Shown: piece after piece, positions 51,370 through 60,088 of the stretch
How positions within the stretch are numbered: position 1 is the first letter of the stretch
How the letters are laid out: each line of letters starts with the position of its first letter
From: Paracoccaceae bacterium
Lineage (GTDB): Bacteria; Pseudomonadota; Alphaproteobacteria; Rhodobacterales; Rhodobacteraceae
Length of the DNA stretch: 64,000 bases
Reading direction: 5' to 3'
Assembly: GCA_023383015.1 (NCBI GenBank)
Contig: JAHDXW010000006.1
Span: 1-64,000, forward strand
The notes under the pieces: model-generated
The model's input: only the letters and a program-made list of their open reading frames with translations
What the model was told of the DNA's origin: nothing
The model's database searches: none
Translations under genes and position numbers: made by a program

Positions 51370-52641
51370 CTACCCGGACGGGCCCGGCGAGGGCACCGTG
51401 ACGGCGTCCGGCCCGGGCGCGGTGGCCTGGAAGATGTCTCCCCCTGCCGCGAGCCCCTCGAGGGTGGCGGGCGGAAGGCCGAGCAGGCCGGAGAGGACGG
51501 CGAATGTATCCTCGCCGACGCGGCGGCCGGCGTGGCGGATCGCGCCCGGCGTCTGCGACAGGCGCGGCACGACCCCGGGCAGCGTCACGCTTCCCAGCAC
51601 CGGATGGGGCACCGGCACCAGCATTTCGCGGGCGCGGAAATGCGGATCGGCGAAGATGTCGGCGATGGTGTTGACGCGCGCGCAGGGAACCCCGGCGCCT
51701 TCCAGCGCCGCGATCGCCGCGCTCGCCGTGCGCGCCGACACCCAGGCCGCCACCTCGGCGTCGAGGGCGTCGGCGTTGACGCTGCGGTCGCGGTTGCTGC
51801 GGTAGCGGGGGTCGCCGGCCAGCCCGGGCTGCCCCATCGCCCCGGCGAGCCGGCGGAACACGGCATCGTTGTTGGCTGCCACCAGGACAAAGGCGCCGTC
51901 GGCGGCGGGATAGAGGTTGTTCGGGGCGGTGCCGGGCAGGCGCGAGCCCTGGCGCATCGGCACGGTGCCCAGCCGGTCATGCTCTGGCACGACCATCTCC
52001 ATCATCGAGAAGGCCGATTCGTAGAGGGCGCAGTCGACCACCTGGCCCTGCCCGGTGTGTTCGGCGTGGCGCAGCGCCATGACGGCGCCGAAGGCGGCAT
52101 GCAGCGAGGTGACGTAGTCGGTGACGGCAAGGGCGGTTCTGGCCGGAGGGCGGTCGGCGTCGCCGGTCATGTGGCGGACGCCGGCGAAGGCCTCGCAGAT
52201 CGCGCCATAGCCGGGCTTTGCCGAATAGGGGCCTGTCTGGCCGTAGCCGCTGATCCGGACGAGCACGAGGCGCGGATTGCGCGCCGCCATCGCCTCGTAT
52301 GACAGCCCCAGGCGCTCCAGCGTGCCGGGGCGGAAGTTCTCGACCACGATGTCGGCCCCGGCCGCGAGGTCGACCACGAGGCCGCGCCCCGCCTCGGTCT
52401 TGATGTTGATCGACACCGCGCGCTTGTTTCGCAGGATCGCCGCGCCGTAGAGCGACACCCCGCGGTCCTGGCCGCCGATGTTGCGCACCGAGTCGCCCTC
52501 CGGCGGCTCGACCTTGATCACCTCGGCGCCGAAATCGGCGAGCAGGCGGGTGCAGGCCGGGCCGGCGATGGTGCTGCACAGCTCCACCACGCGGCAGCCC
52601 GCGAGCGGGCCGGTCGGCCGGTCGGGCGTCGTCGTCTCCAC
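51370..52641 (-). CDS. Family III CoA-transferase (CaiB/BaiF)
   Basis: A 423-residue second CoA-transferase, distinct from the one at 11071. Family blocks are GCRVVELCSTIAGPACTRLLADFGAEVIKVE, NKRAVSINIKTEAG, VVENFRPGTLERLG and LVRISGYGQTGPYS; the likely catalytic Asp is in ALAVTDYVTSLHAAFG. It resembles succinyl-CoA-dependent carnitine, mesaconate or citramalate type transferases, without a clear choice. The start is a GTG at 52641, preceded by GGGGGAGG. It is divergent from the biotin-carrier and GntR genes, with a GATTGT-TG-ACAATC operator 80 bp upstream. Confidence 0.88.
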   Translation of the reverse strand: METTTPDRPTGPLAGCRVVELCSTIAGPACTRLLADFGAEVIKVEPPEGDSVRNIGGQDRGVSLYGAAILRNKRAVSINIKTEAGRGLVVDLAAGADIVVENFRPGTLERLGLSYEAMAARNPRLVLVRISGYGQTGPYSAKPGYGAICEAFAGVRHMTGDADRPPARTALAVTDYVTSLHAAFGAVMALRHAEHTGQGQVVDCALYESAFSMMEMVVPEHDRLGTVPMRQGSRLPGTAPNNLYPAADGAFVLVAANNDAVFRRLAGAMGQPGLAGDPRYRSNRDRSVNADALDAEVAAWVSARTASAAIAALEGAGVPCARVNTIADIFADPHFRAREMLVPVPHPVLGSVTLPGVVPRLSQTPGAIRHAGRRVGEDTFAVLSGLLGLPPATLEGLAAGGDIFQATAPGPDAVTVPSPGPSG

Positions 52642-52720
52642 CGCGCCTGCCTCCCCCGATGACGGCGCGGGAAGGAGATCAGGGCCGGCGGGCCGCTGTC
52701 AAGGGGACTGTCATCAAGAG

Positions 52721-52734
52721 GATTGTTGACAATC
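52721..52734. promoter_or_regulatory. Palindromic operator GATTGT-N2-ACAATC
   Basis: GATTGT and ACAATC are perfect 6-bp inverted arms around TG. The site includes a consensus -35 hexamer TTGACA (52726-52731) and lies in the 198-bp divergent gap between the CoA-transferase and biotin-carrier genes. TTGT..ACAA fits a FadR-subfamily GntR operator; such a regulator is encoded at 53130. The CTGTCA direct repeat at 52696 and 52708 is nearby. Confidence 0.6.
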
Positions 52735-52839
52735 ATCCACGCCCGCCGGAATACGGCGGGCATGGGACGGCGGCCCGAGGACGGCGGCACCGGGGGGCCC
52801 CGGGACAACCCGGCGGGCGCGAGCGAAAGGACGCAGCGG

Positions 52840-53064
52840 ATGACAAGGATCGTCGATGTCCCCTCCACGATCACCGGGACGGTCTGGACCGTCGATGCGG
52901 CGGTGGGCGACCGGCTGCGCCAGGACGACCCAGTGGTGACACTGGAGGCGATGAAGATGGAGATTCCCGTCGGGGCGCCGGCGGCGGGCGAGGTCGTGGA
53001 GATCCTCGTCGTCAAGGACGACCATGTCGAGGAAGGGCAGCCGGTGGCCCGGCTGAAGGTGTAG
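52840..53064 (+). CDS. Small stand-alone biotin carboxyl carrier (biotinyl domain) protein
   Basis: A 74-residue protein that is just a biotinyl/lipoyl domain. The biotinylation motif EAMKME contains the target Lys, and the hammerhead strands (GTVWTVDAAVGDRL and EVVEILVVKDDHVEEGQPV) complete the fold. Such carriers shuttle CO2 within biotin-dependent carboxylases, but no carboxylase subunit is encoded in this window. The ATG at 52840 is preceded only by a weak GAAAGGA site. It is followed after 65 bp by the GntR gene on the same strand. Confidence 0.8.
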   Translation: MTRIVDVPSTITGTVWTVDAAVGDRLRQDDPVVTLEAMKMEIPVGAPAAGEVVEILVVKDDHVEEGQPVARLKV

Positions 53065-53129
53065 CCGCCGCCTTCCGGCGGGCCCGGGCCCCGGCCCGGC
53101 CCGCCGCGGCGCACCCGGACGGAGGTGTG

Positions 53130-53888
53130 ATGGAAAGCGACGGGAACCGCGACACCCTGCCGCCGTCCCTGGGCTTCCGTACCAAGGGAACCATCCTGAC
53201 CGTTCCCGAGCAGATCGCCGACCGCATCTGTGCCGACATCCTGGCCGGACGTTACCGGCCCGGTGAGCGCATCCGGGAGCTGCGGCTGGCGCAGCTGTTC
53301 GAGGTCAGCCGGGGGCCGGTCCGCGAGGCGCTGCGCATCCTCGAGCGCGAGGGGCTGGTGACGATGTCGCCGCGGCGGGGCGCACAGGTCACGGCGCTGT
53401 CGATCGCCGAGGTCGAGCAGCTGTTCGACATCCGCGCCGCCCTGTCGTCGCTGGCCGCGCAGCAGGCGGCGCGCAACATCCTGCCCGACGAACTGGAGGC
53501 GCTGGGCCGCAACGTTGCGGCCATGGGCCGACTTGCCGAGGACAGCGAGGGCGCCGGGGAGTACGTCGCCCTGAGTTCGCAGTGCAGCCAGATCATCGCC
53601 ACCGCGGCGCGCAACCCGCGGCTGCTGGCGATGCTGCTGTCGCTGTGGCGCCAGACGTTGCGCTACTCGCAGCTCGGCCTCGGCAGCCGGGAGCGGCGGC
53701 GCGAGTCGGCGGGCTGCTGGGCCGAGCTGGCCGCCGCGGTCGCCACCGGCGAGGCCGAGCGCGCGGGGGCGGTGAACGCGCGCACCATCCTGCTGTCGAA
53801 GGCCGAGGCGGTGCGGCGCCTGCACGCCGATGCGGATGCCGGCGGACCCGGCGGGCCGGGCGAGGACGGCCGGCCGGCCGCGCGCTGA
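53130..53888 (+). CDS. GntR family regulator, FadR (FCD) subfamily
   Basis: A 252-residue regulator. The winged HTH is IRELRLAQLFEVSRGPVREALRILEREGLVTMSPRRGAQV-like. The FCD domain (EQLFDIRAALSSLAAQQAARN, LSSQCSQIIATAARNPRLL) appears incomplete in its metal-binding histidines. Its C-terminus is Gly/Pro-rich. GGAGGTGTG precedes the ATG. The GATTGT-N2-ACAATC palindrome 400 bp upstream is the probable target, so it likely controls the divergent CoA-transferase and biotin-carrier genes. Confidence 0.88.
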   Translation: MESDGNRDTLPPSLGFRTKGTILTVPEQIADRICADILAGRYRPGERIRELRLAQLFEVSRGPVREALRILEREGLVTMSPRRGAQVTALSIAEVEQLFDIRAALSSLAAQQAARNILPDELEALGRNVAAMGRLAEDSEGAGEYVALSSQCSQIIATAARNPRLLAMLLSLWRQTLRYSQLGLGSRERRRESAGCWAELAAAVATGEAERAGAVNARTILLSKAEAVRRLHADADAGGPGGPGEDGRPAAR

Positions 53889-53992
53889 CCGGCGCACGGC
53901 GCCGCCCGGGCCGACCGTCAGGCGAAACGCGCCGGGCTTCGTGCGGCGGCAGGCAGCGTGTAGGCTGGCCTGCGGAATTGCCGGAGCCCAGC

Positions 53993-55486
53993 ATGCGTGT
54001 CTTCGTCGCCTCGCTTGCCACCGAGACCAACACCTTCGCGCCGCTCTACGTCGACCGATCGGCGTTCGAGGATGCATTCTACAGCCCTCCCGGCACCCAC
54101 CCGGCGACCCCGACGCTGTGCTCGGCGCCCGTGGTGGCGGCGCGGGCGCGGGCGGCGGCCGAGGGGCTGACCCTGATCGAGGGAACGGCGAGCTGGGCCG
54201 AGCCGGCAGGGCTGGTCTCGCGCGAGGGCTACGAAAGCCTGCGCGACGAGATTCTCGGCCAGCTCGCCGCCGCCCTGCCCGTGGACGTCGTCCTGTTCGG
54301 GCTGCATGGCGCGATGGTGGCGCATGGCTACGAGGACTGCGAAGGCGACCTGCTGGCGCGGGCGCGTGCCGTCGCCGGAGCACGCTGCGTGATCGGGGCG
54401 GAGCTCGACATGCACTGCCACCTCACCCCGGAGATGGTCCGGGCGGCCGACGTGCTGGTGGCGTTCAAGGAGTTCCCCCACACCGACTTCCTGGCCCGGG
54501 CCGAAGACCTCGTCGACCTCTGCCTGCGGGCGGCGAGGGGACAGGTTCGGCCGGTGACGCGCGTCTTCGACTGCCGGGCGATGTCGGGGTTCATGACCAG
54601 CCGTGAGCCCGGGCGGGGGTTCGTCGACCGGATGTTGGCGCTGGAGGGGAAGGAGGGAATCCTGTCGGTGTCGGTCGCGCACGGCTTCCAGGCCGGGGAC
54701 GTGCCCGAGGTCGGCACCAAGGTCTTGGTGATTGCCGACGGCGAGCACAACGCGGGCCGTGCCGCGGCGTTGGCCGAGCGGCTGGGCAACGAGATCCTGT
54801 CATGGGGCCGGGCCGGGGCGGGGCCGCGCCACTACCGCCCCGACGAGGCGATCGCGGCGGCGCTGGCCATCGCCGGCGGGCCGGTGGTGATGGCCGACCG
54901 CTGGGACAGCCCCGGCGGCGGCGTCGCCGGTGACAACCCGATGATGATCGAGGCGCTGCGGGCCCATCCCGACGTGCCGGCCGCGGTCGGGGCACTGTGG
55001 GATCCGGTGGCGGTGGCGCTGTGCCGCGCGGCCGGGGCGGGGGCACGGATTCCGTTGCGCTTCTGCGGCAAGGCGGCGCCGACCTCGGGCCGGCCGGTCG
55101 ATGCCGAGGTGACGGTGCGGGCGGTGACGGCCGACCTTGTCATCCCCTTCGAGCAGAGCCTGGTGTCGCTTGGCCCCGCGGCGGCGATCACGCTTGGCAG
55201 CCTCGACATCGTACTGGCCTCCAAGCGGGCGCAGACCTTCAGCCCCCCGGCCTTCACCGGCCTCGGGATCGACCTGGCGGCCAAGAAGATCGTCGTGGTG
55301 AAGTCGTCCAATCACTTCTTCGCCGCATTCCGTCCGGTGGCCGCGGAGATCCTCTACCTCGACACCGGGGGCCCCTATCCCTACGACCCCCGTCGTGTCA
55401 CCTACCGGCGGGCGCGGCGGCCGCTGTGGCCGCTCGACCCCCACCCCTGGGCCGACATGGACCGTGCAGCCGGAGGGCAAGCATGA
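53993..55486 (+). CDS. M81 family metallopeptidase (MlrC-like), copy 1
   Basis: A 497-residue MlrC/M81 protein; MlrC is the linear-microcystin peptidase. MRVFVASLATETNTFAP is the family's opening block. Zinc ligands are expected in ELDMHCHLTPEM (Asp and His) and FKEFPHTDF (His). The C-terminal domain includes GDNPMMIEAL, VLASKRAQTFSP and VVVKSSNHFFAAFRP, also typical. No signal peptide is seen. The real substrates of most M81 proteins are unknown. It overlaps the PLP-enzyme start (ATGA at 55483), so the two proteins are made together. Confidence 0.9.
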   Translation: MRVFVASLATETNTFAPLYVDRSAFEDAFYSPPGTHPATPTLCSAPVVAARARAAAEGLTLIEGTASWAEPAGLVSREGYESLRDEILGQLAAALPVDVVLFGLHGAMVAHGYEDCEGDLLARARAVAGARCVIGAELDMHCHLTPEMVRAADVLVAFKEFPHTDFLARAEDLVDLCLRAARGQVRPVTRVFDCRAMSGFMTSREPGRGFVDRMLALEGKEGILSVSVAHGFQAGDVPEVGTKVLVIADGEHNAGRAAALAERLGNEILSWGRAGAGPRHYRPDEAIAAALAIAGGPVVMADRWDSPGGGVAGDNPMMIEALRAHPDVPAAVGALWDPVAVALCRAAGAGARIPLRFCGKAAPTSGRPVDAEVTVRAVTADLVIPFEQSLVSLGPAAAITLGSLDIVLASKRAQTFSPPAFTGLGIDLAAKKIVVVKSSNHFFAAFRPVAAEILYLDTGGPYPYDPRRVTYRRARRPLWPLDPHPWADMDRAAGGQA

Positions 55487-56796
55487 TTCCCGCGCCCGGC
55501 GCGCCGCTGCCCCGGCTTCGCCTTGCTGCGCTCGAGGCGATGGCGTTCGACGGGTTGACCAAGGGCCTGCCCTACGGCGCTGCCGGCATCACGCCTGCCG
55601 GGGTCGGCGGCCGCGGCTGGCGGCTGCTGGAGGGCGACCTGCCCTTTCCCGCGGCGGTGATCCGCAGCGCGGTGCTGCGGGCCAACAGCCGCTGGATGGC
55701 CGCCTTCACCGAGGCCAACGGGCTGCGCATCGCCCCGCACGGCAAGACGACCATGGCGCCGCAGCTGTTCGACCTGCAGGCCGCCGACGGCGCCTGGGCG
55801 ATCACCGCGGCCACCGCCCAGCAGGTGGCGGTGTGCCACCGCTTCGGCGTGGCGCGGGTGATCCTGGCCAACCAGCCGGTCGGACGGCAGGCGCTGGCGC
55901 AGCTTTTCTCGGTCCTGTCCGGGAGCGGGAGGATCGAGCTTTACTGCCTGGCCGACAGTCCCGAGGGCGTGGCGGCGCTGGCGGCGGCGGCGACAGCAGC
56001 CCCGCCGCCGGCCGACAACCCGTTGCGCGTGCTGGTCGAGGTGGGCGTCGCCGGCGGGCGCACCGGGGCCCGCGATCGGGCGGCTGCGCTTGCCGTGGCG
56101 CAGGCGGTGGCCGCCGCACCCGGGCTGGCGCTGGCGGGGGTGGAGTGCTTCGAGGGCATCCTGCCCGATGCGCCGGCGGTCGACCGGCTGGTCGACGAGG
56201 TGGTGGCGGTGGCGCGGGCGGTGGACGCGGCCGGGCTGGTTGCGGCCGACCGTCCGCTGGTGCTGACCGCGGGCGGCTCGTCCTTCTTCGACCGGGTGGG
56301 CGAGCGGCTGGGGGCGGCGGGCTTCGACCGGCCGGTGCTGCGGGTGCTGCGCTCGGGCTGCTACCTGACCCATGACACGATGGGCTACGCCCGGGCCTTC
56401 GCGCGCATCCGTGCCGAGACCCGGCTGCGCCTGCCGCCCGGCGGGCTGGAGCCGGCGCTGGAGGTCTGGGCGCTGGTGCAGTCGCGGCCCGAACCGGGGC
56501 GGGCGATCCTGACGATGGGCAAGCGCGACGTCGGCCATGATGCGGGCCTCCCGCAGCTGGTGCGCTGGTTCCGCCCCGGCATGACGGCGCCCGCCGCCCT
56601 GCCGGAGGGGCATGTGACGGTGGCGCTGAACGACCAGCACGCCCACATGACCCTGCCCGCGGGCAGCCCCCTTGCGTTCGGAGACATGGTCGGATTTGGC
56701 ATCGGCCATCCCTGCACGACCTTCGAGCGCTGGCAGCTGATCTGGCTGGTCAACGAGCAATGGGAGGTGGAGTCGGCCCTGAGGACGTTCTTCTGA
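55483..56796 (+). CDS. Fold-type III PLP enzyme, D-serine dehydratase / D-threonine aldolase type
   Basis: A 437-residue PLP enzyme with the alanine-racemase barrel. The Schiff-base Lys is in IAPHGKTTMAPQLFD, the hallmark of D-threonine aldolase and eukaryotic-type D-serine dehydratase. AGGSSFFDRV binds phosphate and GIGHPCTTFERW supplies the His-x-Cys zinc pair of this class. It should act on a D-amino acid by deamination or aldol cleavage; the substrate is unknown. CGGAGGG precedes the ATG. Its place between two M81 genes suggests peptides or conjugates yielding a D-amino acid. Confidence 0.87.
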   Translation: MIPAPGAPLPRLRLAALEAMAFDGLTKGLPYGAAGITPAGVGGRGWRLLEGDLPFPAAVIRSAVLRANSRWMAAFTEANGLRIAPHGKTTMAPQLFDLQAADGAWAITAATAQQVAVCHRFGVARVILANQPVGRQALAQLFSVLSGSGRIELYCLADSPEGVAALAAAATAAPPPADNPLRVLVEVGVAGGRTGARDRAAALAVAQAVAAAPGLALAGVECFEGILPDAPAVDRLVDEVVAVARAVDAAGLVAADRPLVLTAGGSSFFDRVGERLGAAGFDRPVLRVLRSGCYLTHDTMGYARAFARIRAETRLRLPPGGLEPALEVWALVQSRPEPGRAILTMGKRDVGHDAGLPQLVRWFRPGMTAPAALPEGHVTVALNDQHAHMTLPAGSPLAFGDMVGFGIGHPCTTFERWQLIWLVNEQWEVESALRTFF

Positions 56797-56824
56797 GCGT
56801 TCCATTCGGCGAAACGGGCGACGG

Positions 56825-56862
56825 TTGACCGACTTGCAGCCGCCCTCGTAGCTTCTGCAAGT
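56825..56862 (+). promoter_or_regulatory. Putative promoter and inverted-repeat operator upstream of M81 copy 2
   Basis: TTGACC (56825-56830) and TAGCTT (56849-56854), 18 bp apart, are a plausible promoter. ACTTGCAG (56832-56839) and CTGCAAGT (56855-56862) are perfect 8-bp inverted arms with a 15-bp spacer, straddling the -10 box. The 176-bp gap 56797-56972 is noticeably richer in AT than its surroundings. Confidence 0.5.
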
Positions 56863-56972
56863 ATTTGATTTTGCGCACGACCGGAAAAGTTGTCGCAGGG
56901 GCATGGAGTCGCGGCTCTACCCGTGGAAAGGGCAGCCGCAGGACATCGGGACGTGGCCGGGGGAGGGCGCGC

Positions 56973-58481
56973 TTGGACAGGATCCGCATCGGCTTGATCT
57001 GCATCTCGCAGGAGACCAACGATTTCAACCCGGTTCCGACGACGCTGGACGATTTCGCCGCCTACGGCATCCTCGAGGGTGGCGCGCTGATGCGGGCGGC
57101 GTCGGCCGAGCGGTCGGTGGGCGGCTACTTCGACGCGGTGGCGGCCTCGGGGCTTGCGGTCGAGACCGTGCCGATCATCCGGGCCAATGCGGTTGCCGGC
57201 GGTCGGATCACGCGCGAGGCCTTCGACTTCTTCGCTTCGCGCATCGCCGCGGGGCTGCGCGCGGCCGGGCGGCTGGACGGGCTCGCGCTGCAACTGCACG
57301 GCGCCTGCGCGGCCGACGGCGAGGACGACGTGGAGGGCGCGCAGATCGCGCTCTGCCGCGAAATCCTCGGCCCCGGCGTGCCGATCGTGCTGGCGCTCGA
57401 CCACCACGCCAACATCACGGCGCGCATCGTCCGCCACGCCGACGCGATCGTGGGCCACCGCACCCAGCCGCACCTGCCGCGCGAGACCGGGCGGATCGCT
57501 GCCGAGCTGCTGTTCCGGGTCGTCCGGCGTGAGGTCGCCCCCGTAGTTGCCTGGCGCAAGATCCCGATGCTGTCGCACCAGGAGCAGTTCCTGACCGACC
57601 GGCCGCCGATGAAGACCTGGTTCGACCGCGCCCGGGCGATGGAGGCCGATCCGCGCGTGCTGCAGGCCTCGCCCTTCCCGATGCAGCCCTGGCTGGACGT
57701 GTCCGAGGGCGGCTGGGCGGTGACGGTGACGACCGACGGCGACCGCGTGCTGGCCGAGCGGCTGGCCGACGAGCTTGCCGATCTCGCCTGGTCACTGCGG
57801 GCAGAGTTCCAGCGTCAGACGGCAGTGGCCGTGGACGAGGCGGTGCGGCGGGCCGACGCCGCGCCGCGGGGCATGGTGTGCCTGTCGGACACCGGCGACA
57901 CGGTGTTCGGCGGCGCGGCCGGCGACAGCAACGTGATCCTCGAGGCGATGCTGCGCCTTGGCATCCGGTCGCGGGCGGTCATCCCGCTGATCTCGCCGGC
58001 AACCGTGGCGCGGCTTGCCGCAGCCGGCGAGGGCGCCGAGGTGACGCTGCCCGTGGGCGGCGACCAGACCGCCTTCTTCCGGCCGCTGACGGTGACGGGG
58101 CGGGTGCGGCGGGTTTCGCCCGGCCCGGTGAAGGCCGTGCTCGGCGAACTCGGCCAGGTGGACATGGGGCGGGTCGCGGTCCTCGACGTCGGCAGCGTGA
58201 CGCTGCTGGTGACCGAGCGGCGGGGTGTCGCCGGCAACATGCCCGACGCCTATGCCGCCTGCGGCGTCGACCTTGCCCCCTACAAGATCGCGGTGCTGAA
58301 GACCGCGTCCAACTTCCAGTACTTCGCGCCGCTGACCGCCGAGGTGATCCGCGTCGATTCGCCCGGCCCGGGCCAGTCGGACCTGCACCGCCTGCCCTGG
58401 CGGCGCCAGCCGCGGCCGGTCTATCCGCTCGACCCCCTCGCCGATCGCCGCCGCGCGGCGGAACCGGCGCGGCAAGCCTGA
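56973..58481 (+). CDS. M81 family metallopeptidase (MlrC-like), copy 2
   Basis: A 502-residue M81 protein, only distantly similar to copy 1. The opening RIGLICISQETNDFNP, the ligand motif ALDHHANITARIVRHADAI (Asp-x-His-x-Asn) and GHRTQPHLPRETGR (His) are clear, as are GDSNVILEAM and VLKTASNFQYFAP. The start is a TTG at 56973 with GGGGGAGG before it; no ATG or GTG fits better. It is followed after 31 bp by the binding protein of an ABC importer, so it probably hydrolyses what that importer brings in. Confidence 0.88.
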   Translation: MDRIRIGLICISQETNDFNPVPTTLDDFAAYGILEGGALMRAASAERSVGGYFDAVAASGLAVETVPIIRANAVAGGRITREAFDFFASRIAAGLRAAGRLDGLALQLHGACAADGEDDVEGAQIALCREILGPGVPIVLALDHHANITARIVRHADAIVGHRTQPHLPRETGRIAAELLFRVVRREVAPVVAWRKIPMLSHQEQFLTDRPPMKTWFDRARAMEADPRVLQASPFPMQPWLDVSEGGWAVTVTTDGDRVLAERLADELADLAWSLRAEFQRQTAVAVDEAVRRADAAPRGMVCLSDTGDTVFGGAAGDSNVILEAMLRLGIRSRAVIPLISPATVARLAAAGEGAEVTLPVGGDQTAFFRPLTVTGRVRRVSPGPVKAVLGELGQVDMGRVAVLDVGSVTLLVTERRGVAGNMPDAYAACGVDLAPYKIAVLKTASNFQYFAPLTAEVIRVDSPGPGQSDLHRLPWRRQPRPVYPLDPLADRRRAAEPARQA

Positions 58482-58512
58482 ACGCAACACGATCCCCGAC
58501 AGGAGAGCACCC

Positions 58513-60051
58513 ATGAGACTGAGGCTATTCGATTGGCTCCGCCCGCTGGCGCTTGCACTCGCAGCGGTGGCGGTGGTCACGGTCGCGACGGCACCCCGCG
58601 CCACGGCGCAGGAGGGCACCCTGCGCGTGGCCGTGCTGAACGACATGACGAACTTCGACCCGATGCAGTTCTCGACGGTCAACTTCTTCCTGATCAAGAA
58701 CCTCTACGACAGCCTGATCGAATACACCGAGGACGGCACGCCCGAGCCGAGTCTGGCGACCTCCTGGGAGATCGCCGCCGACAACACCGCGGTGACGCTG
58801 ACCCTGCGCGATGACGTGACCTTCGCCACCGGCGCGCGCTTCACCGCCGCCGACGTTGCGGCGACCTGGGCCAAGGCCAACGATCCGACCGCGGGCAAGA
58901 ACGTCTATCCGACCATGGGCATTGTCGCGGACTGGGTGGTCGAGGGCGACCACCGCATCACCCTGCGCTTCAAGAACCCCGTCCCCGACCGCCAGATCCT
59001 GGACCTCCTTCAGTTCAGCATGCCGATCGAGGCGGCGGGCATCGCCACCGTCGAGACCCAGCCCGCCGGCACCGGCGCCTTCCGCCTGAAGGAGCGGCTG
59101 GTCGGCCAGCGGATCGTGCTCGAGGCCAATCCTGACTACTGGCGCGAGGGCGAGCCGGCGGTGGCGACGGTCGAGTTCACCATCTTCAGCGACGATGCAT
59201 CGGCTGCCGCGGCGCTGGAATCAGGTGCGGTGGACATGACCTACATGGGCCAGTCGCGCACCGCCGTGCGCCTGGGCAACTCCGGCTTCCAGGTCGTGAC
59301 CGGCCCGGGCAAGCTGGCGCAGGTGTTCCGCATCAACTCCACCCGCGGGCCGTTCCGCAATGCGAGCTTCCGGCAGGCCTTCAACCACCTGATGAACCGC
59401 GAGGGCATCCTGCGGGTGGGCTATGCTGGGCTTGGTGCGGTCTCGGCGCTGCCGTGGGCGCCGGCGAGCCCGGCGGCCGACCCGTCCTTCAACGACGAGT
59501 TCGCCTATGACCTCGACAAGGCGCGGGCGCTCCTCGCGGCCTCGGGCCTTTCGGCGGCCGAAATGGCCGACTGGAAACTCTTGGTCAACGGCAGCGACGA
59601 GGCCGCGATCGCGATCAGCCAGGTGGTGCAGGCCTCGCTGGCCGAGGTCGGGGTGGCGATCGAACTCGACATCCGCCAGGGAGCGGAGTTCATCGACGCG
59701 CTGCTCGGCGGCGACTTCGCGGCCGTGTTCGGCGGGGTCGGCAACGTCCAGAAGTTCCCCTCGCGGCTGTCGACGAACAGCATCTACCGGACCGCGAACA
59801 ACCCGGTCCTGGGCGAGCCGCATCCCCATCCGCGCTACGTCGAGGCGATCGCCCGCGTCAACTCTACCATCGGCAGCCCCGAGGAGGTGCAGGCGGCGTA
59901 CGACAACCTCAACCGCGTGCTGGTCGAGGAGGCCTTCGGGGTCGCCACCAACAGCTACGAGACCGGCATCATCGTGGCGGCGCCGAACGTGTCGGGGTTC
60001 GTGCCCGACATGGACAACCTGCTGGTCGCGCGCCGGCTGCGCGCGAACTGA
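58513..60051 (+). CDS. ABC transporter substrate-binding protein, family 5
   Basis: A 512-residue periplasmic protein with a signal peptide (residues 1-33, ending ATAQEG). SBP_bac_5 blocks include LATSWEIAADNTAVTLTLRD, VTFATGARFTAADVAATW, PAGTGAFRLKERL and FRNASFRQAFNHLMNREGIL. The Opp/Dpp-type ligand is unknown. AGGAGAGC precedes the ATG. It starts a four-gene importer, 31 bp after M81 copy 2, probably in one operon with it. Confidence 0.92.
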   Translation: MRLRLFDWLRPLALALAAVAVVTVATAPRATAQEGTLRVAVLNDMTNFDPMQFSTVNFFLIKNLYDSLIEYTEDGTPEPSLATSWEIAADNTAVTLTLRDDVTFATGARFTAADVAATWAKANDPTAGKNVYPTMGIVADWVVEGDHRITLRFKNPVPDRQILDLLQFSMPIEAAGIATVETQPAGTGAFRLKERLVGQRIVLEANPDYWREGEPAVATVEFTIFSDDASAAAALESGAVDMTYMGQSRTAVRLGNSGFQVVTGPGKLAQVFRINSTRGPFRNASFRQAFNHLMNREGILRVGYAGLGAVSALPWAPASPAADPSFNDEFAYDLDKARALLAASGLSAAEMADWKLLVNGSDEAAIAISQVVQASLAEVGVAIELDIRQGAEFIDALLGGDFAAVFGGVGNVQKFPSRLSTNSIYRTANNPVLGEPHPHPRYVEAIARVNSTIGSPEEVQAAYDNLNRVLVEEAFGVATNSYETGIIVAAPNVSGFVPDMDNLLVARRLRAN

Positions 60052-60088
60052 CCGGCATGGCACGCCGTCCGGCCCGCGAGATCCGCCG

